DNA from: Bacillus sp. NTK071
GTDB lineage: Bacteria > Bacillota > Bacilli > Bacillales > Guptibacillaceae
Direction of reading: 5' to 3'
DNA length: 64,000 nt
NCBI RefSeq assembly: GCF_017303315.1
Contig: NZ_JAFKOI010000003.1
Coordinates: 186,001 to 250,000 of the forward strand
Of this stretch, positions 17,282-25,380 are shown piece by piece. Position 1 is the first letter of the stretch. Each line of letters starts with the position of its first letter. Under the pieces are notes generated by a model. The model searched no databases and was not told the origin of the DNA. It worked only from the letters and a program-made list of their open reading frames with translations. A program made the position numbers and the translations under genes.

Positions 17282-17336
17282 TGTTACTACCTCCCCCTTT
17301 AGAACAATACATCGTTCCACTTTCGACTTTGAACAT

Positions 17337-18536
17337 TTACTTTATTTTTTTAATGAAAACGACCTTTAAATAGTTGCCTTCACGGAATTCTTTAATCGTT
17401 CTAAAATCTTCCGGTAGTGTAAATTCCTCAAGCAACTTATACTTTCCGTTCGTCTCTTTAAAGGCCTGGTCAATAAATCCTTTAAATTTCTTCATGTCAT
17501 AACCACTATAATTGGTTGAGGCAACAATAATCCCATCATCTTCCGTTATGGAAATAGCATCTTTTATAAGATCCTTATAATCTTTTGCCGCACTGAACGT
17601 ATGCTTCTTGGAGCGGGCAAAGCTTGGTGGATCCAGAATAACCATGTCGAAGGAAAGGTTCTTTTTCACAGCGTACTTAAAGTATTTAAACACATCCATA
17701 ACAAGAATGTTTTGTTCTTCATAATCAATTCCGTTCACGCTAAATTGTTCGATTGTTTTGTTCAGACTTCGATTCGCAAGATCGACACTGGTTGTTTTAG
17801 ATGCGCCTCCCTTAACAGCAAAGACGGAAAAAGCCCCTGTGTAAGAGAAAGTATTCAAGACCGTTTTTCCGCTAGCGTATTGATCACGAATTAACTTACG
17901 AACAGGACGCTGATCAAGAAACACCCCAACCATAGCACCTTCGTTTAAATACACAGCAAAGTCCACACCATTCTCTTTAACGATTAAAGGAAATTCGCCC
18001 CGAACTCCTGTGACAAAGTCATCATCTTCAACATACTGACCCTTGGCGTCAAAACGCTTCTTCTCGTAGATCCCTTTAAAGTCCACAAGGCGCTTTAAAG
18101 CTTCAACGACGAAGCTTTTAAACGAATAGACGCCTTCACTGTACCAGTTAATTAAATAAAACCCGTCAAAATAATCAATTGTTAGACCACCTAGGCCGTC
18201 TCCTTCACCATTTACTACTCGAAAAGCGGTCGTATTTGCATCTTCAAAGAAGGAATTCCGGTAGTGAAGCGCTGTTTGAATCTTTCTTACAAAAAACTCC
18301 TGATCGATCGATTCGTTCTGTTGTTGAGTCAGAACCCAGCCATATCCTTTATTCTGTCTGCCGTAATATCCTTTCCCTATAAAACGTCCCTGCTCATCTT
18401 CAAGTTTAAGAATGGTCCCTTCCTCTTTTAGACGTTCGCTATTTACGATCGCTTCCTTAAAAATGAGGGGATATCCGTTCTCAAATTTCTTTTTGTGCTT
18501 CGAATGAATCTGCACGCTTAATTCGTTTGTCATCAT
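17337..18536 (-). CDS. Class I SAM-dependent rRNA methyltransferase, RlmI/YwbD type
   Basis: The 399-residue protein has an N-terminal PUA-like RNA-binding part (about residues 1-80, GRFIGKGYYGRQNKGYGWVL), an EEHD-like linker domain, and a C-terminal Rossmann methyltransferase with VLNTFSYTGAFSVFAVKGGA as the SAM motif and the catalytic-region motif ILDPPSFARSKK. This matches the RlmI/RlmK family, which makes 5-methylcytosine in 23S rRNA; B. subtilis YwbD is the nearest known relative. Two adjacent ATG codons are possible starts. It is a single-gene unit. Confidence 0.87.
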   Translation of the reverse strand: MMTNELSVQIHSKHKKKFENGYPLIFKEAIVNSERLKEEGTILKLEDEQGRFIGKGYYGRQNKGYGWVLTQQQNESIDQEFFVRKIQTALHYRNSFFEDANTTAFRVVNGEGDGLGGLTIDYFDGFYLINWYSEGVYSFKSFVVEALKRLVDFKGIYEKKRFDAKGQYVEDDDFVTGVRGEFPLIVKENGVDFAVYLNEGAMVGVFLDQRPVRKLIRDQYASGKTVLNTFSYTGAFSVFAVKGGASKTTSVDLANRSLNKTIEQFSVNGIDYEEQNILVMDVFKYFKYAVKKNLSFDMVILDPPSFARSKKHTFSAAKDYKDLIKDAISITEDDGIIVASTNYSGYDMKKFKGFIDQAFKETNGKYKLLEEFTLPEDFRTIKEFREGNYLKVVFIKKIK

Positions 18537-18656
18537 GTCATCCTATCTGTTCATGTTTTTATTATGGTTGCATTATATCATGTTCAACAGCGTCTACCTA
18601 AAGGGATAAATCCATGTATCAAGCTAAAACTAATCATTAAAAGGTGGTGAGAATGC

Positions 18657-18782
18657 TTGAAAACAAAATCAGGCACGGATATTGAAGAAGTGAAACGCCG
18701 TAATGCTAACTCTGGGTTAACGTACAACCAAGCTAAAGAACAACTTGCCAGTCAGTTGAAAAAGAAAAAGGATACGCTTTAA
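18657..18782 (+). CDS. 41-residue protein, possibly a small acid-soluble spore protein of gamma type
   Basis: A short gene with a TTG start, preceded by AAGGTGGTGA at 9 nt, encodes 41 residues: a KTKSGTDIEEVKRRNANSG segment, then LTYNQAKEQLASQLKKKK. The T-D-x-x-x-V-K-x-x-N pattern is like a single repeat unit of gamma-type SASPs, which serve as amino acid stores in spores. The match is short and from memory, so the name is tentative. It lies on its own between the methyltransferase and the MFS gene, about 90 nt before the latter. Confidence 0.5.
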   Translation: MKTKSGTDIEEVKRRNANSGLTYNQAKEQLASQLKKKKDTL

Positions 18783-18870
18783 TAAGGACGTGAGATGAGA
18801 CAGATGAAGCCCTTATCGTTTACAATAACCTGGTGCTTCATGATTCAAAAGTAGCATCAGGAGGTTTTTA

Positions 18871-20202
18871 ATGAGCGACCAAAATACAACAAGCTATTTC
18901 CGAACGATACTTCTTCTTAGTGTTGCGGTATGGCTTGTTGTCATGAATACGACAATGTTTAACGTAGCACTTCCAAACGTCCTAATTGAATTCAATCTTA
19001 GTCCAGCAGACGGAGCATGGATTGTTTCAGGCTATTCGATTATCCTTGCAATCTTTACGATTACGTATACACGCCTGTCTGACTATCTTCCAATAAAAAG
19101 TTTATTAATAACTGGAATCACTATATTTGGGGTCGGTTCGGTACTCGGTTTCTTTTCCGAGAGCTTTCCATTACTACTTGCAGCAAGACTTCTACAAGCA
19201 ACCGGAGCAGCCGCTATCCCTGGGTTATCAATGGTATTTGCGGGCCGGTTCATTCCACTAGAAAGACGAGGCAGAGCAATGGCTATGATTGCCTCCGCTT
19301 CCTCACTAGGCTTTGGACTTGGTCCAGTTGTTGGTGGCGTGGTGACTGAATACCTTGACTGGAATTACCTTTTTACCGTGACACTTTTTGTTGTCCTATT
19401 AATACCAGTTCTGTTTCGCCGTCTACCCGATGAGAAGATTCGAAAAGGAAGCTTAGACTTTATTGGCGCACTGTTAACAGGTGCAACAGTAACGAGTTTC
19501 CTGCTTTATATCTCAACATTTAATTGGATGTATCTAGCGCTTGGTATCATTGTAGGTGGTCTTCTCTGGCTACGAATTACTAAGACTGATGTTCCGTTTA
19601 TTCAACCTGCACTATTTAAAAATAAAGAATATCGAATGCTGCTATATATGAGTTACCTTGGATTCACAACTCATTTTGCTATCTTATTGCTTATGCCACT
19701 TATGCTTCAAAATGTATACGAGAAAGGACCTTCCATCGTTGGATATATTATTTTCCCTGGTGCCATGCTTTCAGCCGTAGCCGCCATCTATGTCGGCAAA
19801 CTTCTTGATCGATATGGCAATATGAAGGTCATTTACCTTGCACATGGGCTACTTCTCTTTTCAACAGTGGTCTTTTATTTCTTATCACCAGTGAATGAGT
19901 ACATGATTATGGTTGGGTATATGTTCACAAGCTTTGGTTTCTCAAGCCTATCTTCTAGTACGACAAATGAAGTATCGCGTATCCTTCCTTCTGAACAAAT
20001 TGGAACAGGAATTGGCATTAAGCAGCTCATCCAATTCGTCGGGAGTGCTTCCGGCTCAGTAGCTGGAGGTATACTACTTGAGCTAAACGGATTAACCTAT
20101 AGCAAAGGGTCTTTCCAAATTACCTACTTGTTCTTATTTATTCTAATGGGACTCTCTTTAGCCATCATGTTCCTCTATGCTAAGACTAGGAAAAAAGAAT
20201 AG
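18871..20202 (+). CDS. MFS transporter, DHA2 (14-TMS) drug:H+ antiporter type
   Basis: The 443-residue membrane protein resembles the Tet(L)/Tet(K)-like branch of DHA2 antiporters. It has MNTTMFNVALPNVLIEFNLS (motif D1-like), AARLLQATGAAAIPGLSMVF, and motif C in GFGLGPVVGGVVTEYL, which marks drug-proton antiporters. About 14 hydrophobic segments are visible. Such proteins export drugs or exchange Na+/K+ for protons; the substrate here cannot be told. Ribosome site CAGGAGG. An inverted repeat (ATGAAGC / GCTTCAT) lies between 18803 and 18842 in its leader; whether it regulates is unknown. Confidence 0.85.
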   Translation: MSDQNTTSYFRTILLLSVAVWLVVMNTTMFNVALPNVLIEFNLSPADGAWIVSGYSIILAIFTITYTRLSDYLPIKSLLITGITIFGVGSVLGFFSESFPLLLAARLLQATGAAAIPGLSMVFAGRFIPLERRGRAMAMIASASSLGFGLGPVVGGVVTEYLDWNYLFTVTLFVVLLIPVLFRRLPDEKIRKGSLDFIGALLTGATVTSFLLYISTFNWMYLALGIIVGGLLWLRITKTDVPFIQPALFKNKEYRMLLYMSYLGFTTHFAILLLMPLMLQNVYEKGPSIVGYIIFPGAMLSAVAAIYVGKLLDRYGNMKVIYLAHGLLLFSTVVFYFLSPVNEYMIMVGYMFTSFGFSSLSSSTTNEVSRILPSEQIGTGIGIKQLIQFVGSASGSVAGGILLELNGLTYSKGSFQITYLFLFILMGLSLAIMFLYAKTRKKE

Positions 20203-20205
20203 CAA

Positions 20206-20244
20206 AGTAGAACCTCCCAGCTCGTTGAGCCGGTAGGTTCTACT
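20206..20244 (+). terminator. Hairpin after the MFS gene
   Basis: AGTAGAACCT pairs perfectly with AGGTTCTACT around a partly paired 19-nt centre. There is no T-run, so termination strength is uncertain. Confidence 0.5.
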
Positions 20245-20259
20245 ATGACACCATTCGAC

Positions 20260-20271
20260 ATAAAGCGGGTG
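20260..20271. repeat. 12-bp direct repeat flanking an orphan gene (left copy)
   Basis: ATAAAGCGGGTG occurs here, 8 bp outside the stop codon of the 503-residue orphan gene, and again at 21835-21846 just upstream of its start. The left copy runs into GGTGCCTGTCAC, a word I recall as recurrent in Bacillaceae intergenic repeats. Confidence 0.5.
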
Positions 20272-20278
20272 GTGCCTG

Positions 20279-21790
20279 TCACTCGCGAACAAGCTGATAG
20301 GCTTTGCGCGTGAGCTGATATCCTTTTGAAAGTTTAACTAGTATTTCATCTTTTTCAAGCTGTTTCATCACTTTCACAACATGCTTTTCTTCCCAATCTT
20401 CAAGCAGCCCAAAAGCATCGCTTTCATTCAAACCCTTCGCCCTAATGGCATTTGTAGCCTTACCAGTCAGAACTTTTATAACCACGTGTAATGGATCATT
20501 TTCATTCGATTCAACGAAGGCAATCAGCGACTTTACTTGCCCATAAGTCATCGCCTGTCCCTTGATCTCTACATAAACATCGTCATCGGTAAGATCCTTC
20601 TTTTGGAATGTTTTTAGTTGCTCAAGATAATGTCTAACATGTGCCACTTCGGTTTCATTTATCTCAGGTAGACTTTTCCTTGGCTTAAAAGGTTCGATTG
20701 TATCCGTAGTTACGTTTGCTAACCAGATTAGCGGTGATCCTACTCTCTTTTCAGGTAGAACCACATGACGAATTTGTTTATAAGTCGTAACGAGGTGTGG
20801 TTGTTCAATGGACGCAAGTTCCTCGTCAGATAAATGCGCTTCAAGTTTGAGCACCTCATCAAACAGAGATTTATACGGTTCAACCCGATTAATCAGATTA
20901 GCTAATTTTTCTATTTTCTCAACTAAAAGAGGCGTTTTATCTATCATTTCATTAAATTGGTGCTCAATCGTCACAATTCTTTTGCGCGCTCTTTCCATAT
21001 CTACCTCTTCGTTAAGGTAGACGTTCTTTTCATTTACTTGATAATAAATCGAATACGCACATTCTTCACAATGATACTCAATCTGACCTTTAGAAGATTG
21101 AAAGATCATGTCTTTCTCATGATCACAGAAATCACCCCATAACCAACCAGAAGGGATTGAACGATAAGCTCTCAGCACAACTCCAACTCGATGGCGCCAG
21201 TAGGAAAGGTCTTCAGGCGTATTCAAGAGAGAGATAAGTGGGGAACGGTTCATCTTCTCTACCGCTTCAACCACCTCTCTCTTTTTTCTAGCCAATTGAA
21301 TAAAAGGATGACGGTGAAAAGATTCCACGATCTCTTTTTCCCAATCACTACGGGATTTCAGTGCAATTTCTGCGCAAAATAAATAATCCTGAATCACTCG
21401 ATCAAGATGTAGATCTAATTCTTCACTCGAAAGTTGGAGATACTGTTCAGAATAAGCGAGTTCATTGTGAATTGGTATTCCGTGCATGGATGAAAAGGAA
21501 TTCCACAGTAGAAGTTCAGGCTTGATCAACTGTGGAAATAATTCATCTTCGCGATTCAGCGGAATTGGTAGAACCGCGTTGCTATCCTGGTTTAGGAACG
21601 TCTGCAACTTTCTTATTTCCTCCGAAGACAGCGCAGCAACTTTCCGCTTTACTTGTTCATGAACCCGGTGAATGATTCCTTTCTGCACTTTTTGTCCTAA
21701 GGTTCTAATTCGTTTGTTCTTCTTTCCCATTGGCACAAATGCAAACAAAGGGTAAGCTTCAAAATGATAGGCATGTTGTTCGACGCTCAT
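20279..21790 (-). CDS. Orphan 503-residue protein, possibly RQC-minor-type DNA-binding protein
   Basis: I do not recognise this protein with confidence. It is soluble and mostly alpha-helical; a central segment has a Cys-x2-Cys (HCEECAYSIYYQ, about residue 235) following WGDFCDHEKD, and the last about 80 residues (LLEDWEEKHVVKVMKQLEKDEIL then GYQLTRKAYQLV) read like a winged helix. That C-terminal shape recalls the RQC-minor families, RecQ-C-like winged-helix proteins of Bacillus, but this is a guess. The gene lies alone, in the opposite direction to its neighbours, inside a pair of 12-bp direct repeats. Confidence 0.6.
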   Translation of the reverse strand: MSVEQHAYHFEAYPLFAFVPMGKKNKRIRTLGQKVQKGIIHRVHEQVKRKVAALSSEEIRKLQTFLNQDSNAVLPIPLNREDELFPQLIKPELLLWNSFSSMHGIPIHNELAYSEQYLQLSSEELDLHLDRVIQDYLFCAEIALKSRSDWEKEIVESFHRHPFIQLARKKREVVEAVEKMNRSPLISLLNTPEDLSYWRHRVGVVLRAYRSIPSGWLWGDFCDHEKDMIFQSSKGQIEYHCEECAYSIYYQVNEKNVYLNEEVDMERARKRIVTIEHQFNEMIDKTPLLVEKIEKLANLINRVEPYKSLFDEVLKLEAHLSDEELASIEQPHLVTTYKQIRHVVLPEKRVGSPLIWLANVTTDTIEPFKPRKSLPEINETEVAHVRHYLEQLKTFQKKDLTDDDVYVEIKGQAMTYGQVKSLIAFVESNENDPLHVVIKVLTGKATNAIRAKGLNESDAFGLLEDWEEKHVVKVMKQLEKDEILVKLSKGYQLTRKAYQLVRE

Positions 21791-21798
21791 AAGGCAAA

Positions 21799-21846
21799 AC
21801 CCGCTTTCTGAATTCCATTAGGTTACCTTTCAGTATAAAGCGGGTG
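21799..21846. repeat. Inverted repeat and right copy of the 12-bp direct repeat
   Basis: ACCCGCTTT at 21799-21807 and AAAGCGGGT at 21837-21845 are a perfect 9-bp inverted pair, and ATAAAGCGGGTG at 21835-21846 repeats the left copy at 20260. It lies in the leader of the orphan gene. Confidence 0.5.
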
Positions 21847-21954
21847 CTAGAAATGGAACAACTAATAAACTCTCTATAAAACACATTGAGAAATGGGATA
21901 AATATATCGTAGTAAGGGTATAGAAAAGAAAATAGAATTTGAGGAGCGCACCAC

Positions 21955-23409
21955 ATGAAAAAGAGACACTGGTATCAGAAGAAGCGTTGGATTGTGTTAA
22001 GTATCTTTCTGCTTATTTATGTAGGGGTGATGACCTATCATCGATTTAAGCCGTTACCAGAAGGGGTCTCTTACGCAGGAGAAGTACATAACCTGAACAA
22101 CAATGACATTGAATTCCTTTATGATTTAACATACGACAAGAATGGCAAAGAAGTCTACGATCATAGTATTTTTGACGAGATCAATCAAACAATCATGGAA
22201 GCAGATGACTTCTTAATCCTAGATCTCTTCTTATTTAACGGCTATACAGATGGAAAACGGGATTATCCTAAGATAAGTGAAGATTTATCAAAAGCCGTTG
22301 TGAAGAAGATGAAAGAAAACCCGGATCTAGAAGTTGTTTTGATTAGTGATGAAGTGAATACAACTTATGGTTCACATCAAGCTAAACAGATTCAACGGAT
22401 TAAAGATATGGGAGCAGAAGTCATTTACACAGATCTAAACCGTCTGCGCGACCCGAACTTGTTCTATTCAGGGATATGGCGAATGACACTTTCTTGGTTC
22501 GGTCAGGACGGATTTGGATGGCTTCCAAACCCAATGGCTCCTTCCGCACCGAAAGTCACCATGAGATCTTATCTAGAACTCTTAAATGTGAAAGCGAACC
22601 ATCGAAAAACTGTCGTGACAGAAGATGCTGGTATTGTTATGTCAGCCAATCCTCACGATGCTAGCGGATTTCACTCGAACATTGCTTTTAAGGTAAAAGG
22701 ACCGATTCTAAATGATCTCATACAATCCGAAAAAGCAGTTGCATCCTATTCTGGCGGTGATTTATCTCGTTTTCCAGACGAAACGATTCCTGAAACAGAA
22801 CCAGATGATACTTCTAACATTCAAGCGCAAATCGTAACGGAAAGTAAAATTCAAGATAGCGTTGTAACAGCTATTGATGATGCCAAAAAAGGTAACATGA
22901 TCTATATCGGTATGTTCTACCTTGCCGACCGAGATATTGTTGATGCTCTTGTCGATGCCGCTGATCGGGAGGTCGACGTGCGTCTTGTGCTCGATCCGAA
23001 CCAGAATGCATTTGGACAGCAAAAAATAGGCCTCCCGAATCTCCCTGTTACGGCTGAGCTCCATAAACAGGATAAAGAACATCTCTCAGTTCGCTGGTAC
23101 GATACGAACAAAGAGCAATTTCACACGAAGCTTCTCTATGTGAAAGGGAAGAATGAAAGTACAATCGTTGGAGGATCAGGTAACTATACCTCAAGAAATA
23201 TGGATGACTACAATATGGAAACGAATATCCATTTGAAAGCACCAAATGAAAGTGAAGTTGTCAAAAATGTCGATAGCTACTTTGAACGAATCTGGTCTAA
23301 TGAGGATGGTGTTTATACTGTAGGTTACGAGGAGTATCAGGATTCTCTCCCTGCCATTAAATACGTCATGTATATCCTTCAGAAGATCTTTCAGGTTACC
23401 ACATACTAG
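21955..23409 (+). CDS. Phospholipase D-like (HKD) protein, membrane anchored
   Basis: The 484-residue protein starts with a basic N-terminus and one transmembrane segment (RWIVLSIFLLIYVGVMTYH), then two PLD half-domains. The first HKD motif is NHRKTVVTEDAGIVMSANPHD (about residues 220-240); the second is FHTKLLYVKG followed by GGSGNYTSRNMDDYN (about 385-410). The superfamily includes cardiolipin synthases, phospholipases and nucleases; the membrane anchor suggests phospholipid turnover at the membrane. It is longer at the N-terminal half than a plain cardiolipin synthase and lacks the usual two-TM head. Ribosome site GAGGAGCGCACC. Confidence 0.85.
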   Translation: MKKRHWYQKKRWIVLSIFLLIYVGVMTYHRFKPLPEGVSYAGEVHNLNNNDIEFLYDLTYDKNGKEVYDHSIFDEINQTIMEADDFLILDLFLFNGYTDGKRDYPKISEDLSKAVVKKMKENPDLEVVLISDEVNTTYGSHQAKQIQRIKDMGAEVIYTDLNRLRDPNLFYSGIWRMTLSWFGQDGFGWLPNPMAPSAPKVTMRSYLELLNVKANHRKTVVTEDAGIVMSANPHDASGFHSNIAFKVKGPILNDLIQSEKAVASYSGGDLSRFPDETIPETEPDDTSNIQAQIVTESKIQDSVVTAIDDAKKGNMIYIGMFYLADRDIVDALVDAADREVDVRLVLDPNQNAFGQQKIGLPNLPVTAELHKQDKEHLSVRWYDTNKEQFHTKLLYVKGKNESTIVGGSGNYTSRNMDDYNMETNIHLKAPNESEVVKNVDSYFERIWSNEDGVYTVGYEEYQDSLPAIKYVMYILQKIFQVTTY

Positions 23410-23416
23410 CAATAAG

Positions 23417-23449
23417 AAAATCCCCGAGAACGATCTTCTTGGGGATTTT
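23417..23449. terminator. Terminator after the phospholipase D-like gene
   Basis: AAAATCCCC and GGGGATTTT with an inner AGAA/TTCT stem; functions between convergent genes. Confidence 0.85.
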
Positions 23450-23455
23450 CTTCAT

Positions 23456-23545
23456 TTACCTTGTTCTTTGTTTATTTCGCAATTTCTTCACAATCGGATA
23501 GATGATTGGACCATATTTAATAGCACGTTTAATTAGCTTTCTCAT
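23456..23545 (-). CDS. 29-residue basic peptide
   Basis: A tiny gene with an excellent ribosome site (AGGAGGAGGG, 9 nt before ATG) encodes 29 residues: MRKLIKRAIKYGPIIYPIVK then KLRNKQRTR. It has ten Lys/Arg and no acidic residue, with a short hydrophobic centre (YGPIIYPIV). It could be an amphipathic membrane-surface peptide. It ends at the terminator of the phospholipase D-like gene. No function is assigned. Confidence 0.6.
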   Translation of the reverse strand: MRKLIKRAIKYGPIIYPIVKKLRNKQRTR

Positions 23546-23674
23546 AAAAGGATACCCTCCTCCTGATAGTTGAGGTATTCCCGATATTTAATTTCATAAA
23601 CGAAATAGAAAAAGGATATGCATGAATCTGGAGAGAAGTACAAGTTATTCAAGGTATTAGGGGGGGTCTTATAA

Positions 23675-24043
23675 ATGATTAAACAAGTGAATCAGATTGG
23701 CATACCGGTTCAGAAAATGGAACGTGCTGTTCAGTTTTACAAAGAATGGCTTGAGCTGCAACTTCTATTCGAAACTAACACAATGGCCTTTTTCGAATGT
23801 AATGGTTTACGTCTTCTCCTTTCACTTCCAGAGAACAAAGCGTCTGCCAACAAAAGTTCCATCATTTACTTTGAGGTAGATGAAATTGAGGCCACTTACA
23901 CTCGACTACAAAAGAATGGGGTAATATTTACGGGCAAACCTCATGTCGTCGCAAAAACGGATGATACTGAGACGTGGATGGCCTTTTTTCAGGATAGTGA
24001 GCAGAATACTCACGCCATAATGAGCGAAGTTTCACTAAAATAA
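23675..24043 (+). CDS. VOC superfamily (glyoxalase/bleomycin resistance-like) protein
   Basis: The 122-residue protein has a single vicinal-oxygen-chelate domain: VNQIGIPVQKMERAVQFYKEWLELQLLFETNTMAFFECNGLRLLL then IIYFEVDEIEATYTRLQKNGVIF and WMAFFQDSEQNTHAIM. The family is metal-dependent and very diverse in function (isomerases, dioxygenases, drug binding). Likely metal ligands are the Glu of YFEVDE and the C-terminal residues. Ribosome site AGGGGGGGTC. It is a single-gene unit with its own terminator. Confidence 0.8.
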   Translation: MIKQVNQIGIPVQKMERAVQFYKEWLELQLLFETNTMAFFECNGLRLLLSLPENKASANKSSIIYFEVDEIEATYTRLQKNGVIFTGKPHVVAKTDDTETWMAFFQDSEQNTHAIMSEVSLK

Positions 24044-24078
24044 AGAAAGGATGCCGTTCATCTCAGGCATCCTTTCTT
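24043..24078. terminator. Bidirectional terminator after the VOC gene
   Basis: AAGAAAGGATGCC and GGCATCCTTTCTT form a perfect 13-bp stem between convergent genes. Confidence 0.9.
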
Positions 24079-24095
24079 ACTGTGCAATGAGTAAC

Positions 24096-24326
24096 TTAAT
24101 CCTCGTCCTTCACATCGGGATCTTCAGGTAGCGGCTCATTTGCTTCTTCTTCCATTCTCTTTTTCATCTTTTCAAGCTGTTCAAAATGGGTGTTAAACTG
24201 CTCTTTATAAAGTAAATACTGCTCGCCATCGAATAGCGTACGAACTCGCTTTTCGCGTATTAAGGTTTCAATATAGGACTCAGGTAGAGAGAGATACTCT
24301 GCCGTTTCTTTAACCGTGAGGTACAT
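24096..24326 (-). CDS. Excisionase-family helix-turn-helix protein
   Basis: The 76-residue protein starts MYLTVKETAEYLSLPESYIETLIREKRVRTLFDGEQYLLYKEQF, the MerR-like excisionase (HTH_17) fold, followed by a charged helix and an acidic tail. The ATG at 24326 is used because GGAGG lies 7 nt upstream; the ATG two codons earlier is too close to the ribosome site. No integrase or phage gene is nearby, so it is probably a housekeeping DNA-binding protein of unknown target and not a phage excisionase. Confidence 0.72.
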   Translation of the reverse strand: MYLTVKETAEYLSLPESYIETLIREKRVRTLFDGEQYLLYKEQFNTHFEQLEKMKKRMEEEANEPLPEDPDVKDED

Positions 24327-24463
24327 AGTCATGCCTCCAATTGGCTTGATTAAGTCTTAAGGCTTATAGTGAATTACTACTCAAGCTAATGTCTTCTTCA
24401 AATTTTTTCGTATAAGATAACTATAGCATATAGGGTAAAGCTGAATAAGTGGAGGGATACAAG

Positions 24464-24559
24464 ATGAAGAGTGGTTTTTATGTAATCGTTGGAATACATC
24501 TTTATTCTCAGGTGGCTGCGCGAATAACGGAGTGTCAGAACGAATTATTACCGGGGTAA
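24464..24559 (+). CDS. Possible 31-residue small protein
   Basis: An open frame with GGAGGG 7 nt before its ATG encodes 31 residues beginning MKSGFYVIVGIHLYSQVAAR and ending CQNELLPG. It lies alone in the gap between the excisionase-like gene and the terminator of the nag operon. There is no known relative that I recognise; only the ribosome site supports it. Confidence 0.3.
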   Translation: MKSGFYVIVGIHLYSQVAARITECQNELLPG

Positions 24560-24585
24560 TTTTTTTAGCAACGTTCAGCATGAAA

Positions 24586-24616
24586 AAAGCTCTCCTAATA
24601 CATCAGGGGGAGCTTT
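24586..24616 (-). terminator. Terminator of the nagA-nagB-nagR-SIS operon
   Basis: AAAGCTCYCC and GGGGAGCTTT form the stem; on the minus strand it is followed by TTTTTTC. Confidence 0.8.
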
Positions 24617-25365
24617 CACTTATCATTAAGGCTATCCAAAAGTGGAATACGATCTTTATAGCGCTTTATTAGTGCCTTGTTTGATTCATCAGATCCATCT
24701 ATATTTCCACTATTAAAAATGGGTGGATCAATCCCTCGCTGAATTAACTTATTAATCGCTTCAACAACTATAGTATTCATCATTGTCAAACCAAGAATAC
24801 CCGAGATAGAGCCGAAAGAGATATTATGCTCTTCATCGTGCATCACTGCATCCCCTTGTTTTACATGATTATCTAGAACAAGATCGACCATCTCATACAA
24901 GTATTGACCTTTTTGATGACGAGATGGCTGTCCAACTGAAGCCTGCCTCGACGTTAAACCGATTACAAACGCTCCCTTTTCTTTACTTATACGTGCTACA
25001 TCGATAGGAACAGGATTACGTCCTGACGTCGAAACGACAATAACGACATCACCTTGTCTTATATCCTGTTCAGGCATGAAAGCTTCAGCGTATCCATTCT
25101 TTCGTTCAAATAAAGTGGATCGTGTTCCGCCTTTATGTAGCATTAAATTTTCAACAAAAATAGGATGAATTGGTACAAGTCCACCTGCACGATAAAAGAC
25201 TTCTTCAGACATCATATGCGAATGCCCGCAACCAAAAACGTGGAGAATGCTCCCTTTTTCTATACTGTCAGCGATCACTTCTGCTGCGCGGTTTATAGCG
25301 TTGGTTTCTGCTTTCTCTATGACTTCAAGAGCATCCTTTACATTCGATAAGTACTCATTAATCAA
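24616..25365 (-). CDS. SIS domain protein, UPF0309-like, in the nag operon
   Basis: The 249-residue protein has a sugar isomerase (SIS) domain with the phosphosugar-binding Ser motifs: VFGCGHSHMMSEEVFYRAGG (about residue 45) and VVIVVSTSGRNPVPIDVARI (about 108). It resembles the UPF0309 family. It is the last gene of the nagA-nagB-nagR operon, so a role in amino-sugar phosphate metabolism is likely, for example isomerising or sensing a GlcNAc-derived phosphate; this is inference. The start is a TTG with GGAGG 7 nt upstream. Confidence 0.82.
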   Translation of the reverse strand: MINEYLSNVKDALEVIEKAETNAINRAAEVIADSIEKGSILHVFGCGHSHMMSEEVFYRAGGLVPIHPIFVENLMLHKGGTRSTLFERKNGYAEAFMPEQDIRQGDVVIVVSTSGRNPVPIDVARISKEKGAFVIGLTSRQASVGQPSRHQKGQYLYEMVDLVLDNHVKQGDAVMHDEEHNISFGSISGILGLTMMNTIVVEAINKLIQRGIDPPIFNSGNIDGSDESNKALIKRYKDRIPLLDSLNDK

Positions 25366-25380
25366 ATACCCACCTCCAAA

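Noticed and set aside
24096-24326. Phage or mobile-element excisionase
   Set aside because: The helix-turn-helix fold fits, but there is no integrase, attachment repeat or phage gene in the neighbourhood.
24381-24581. 66-codon frame on the minus strand between the nag operon and the excisionase-like gene
   Set aside because: No ribosome site is seen upstream of its start, and it overlaps the small plus-strand frame; composition is not protein-like.
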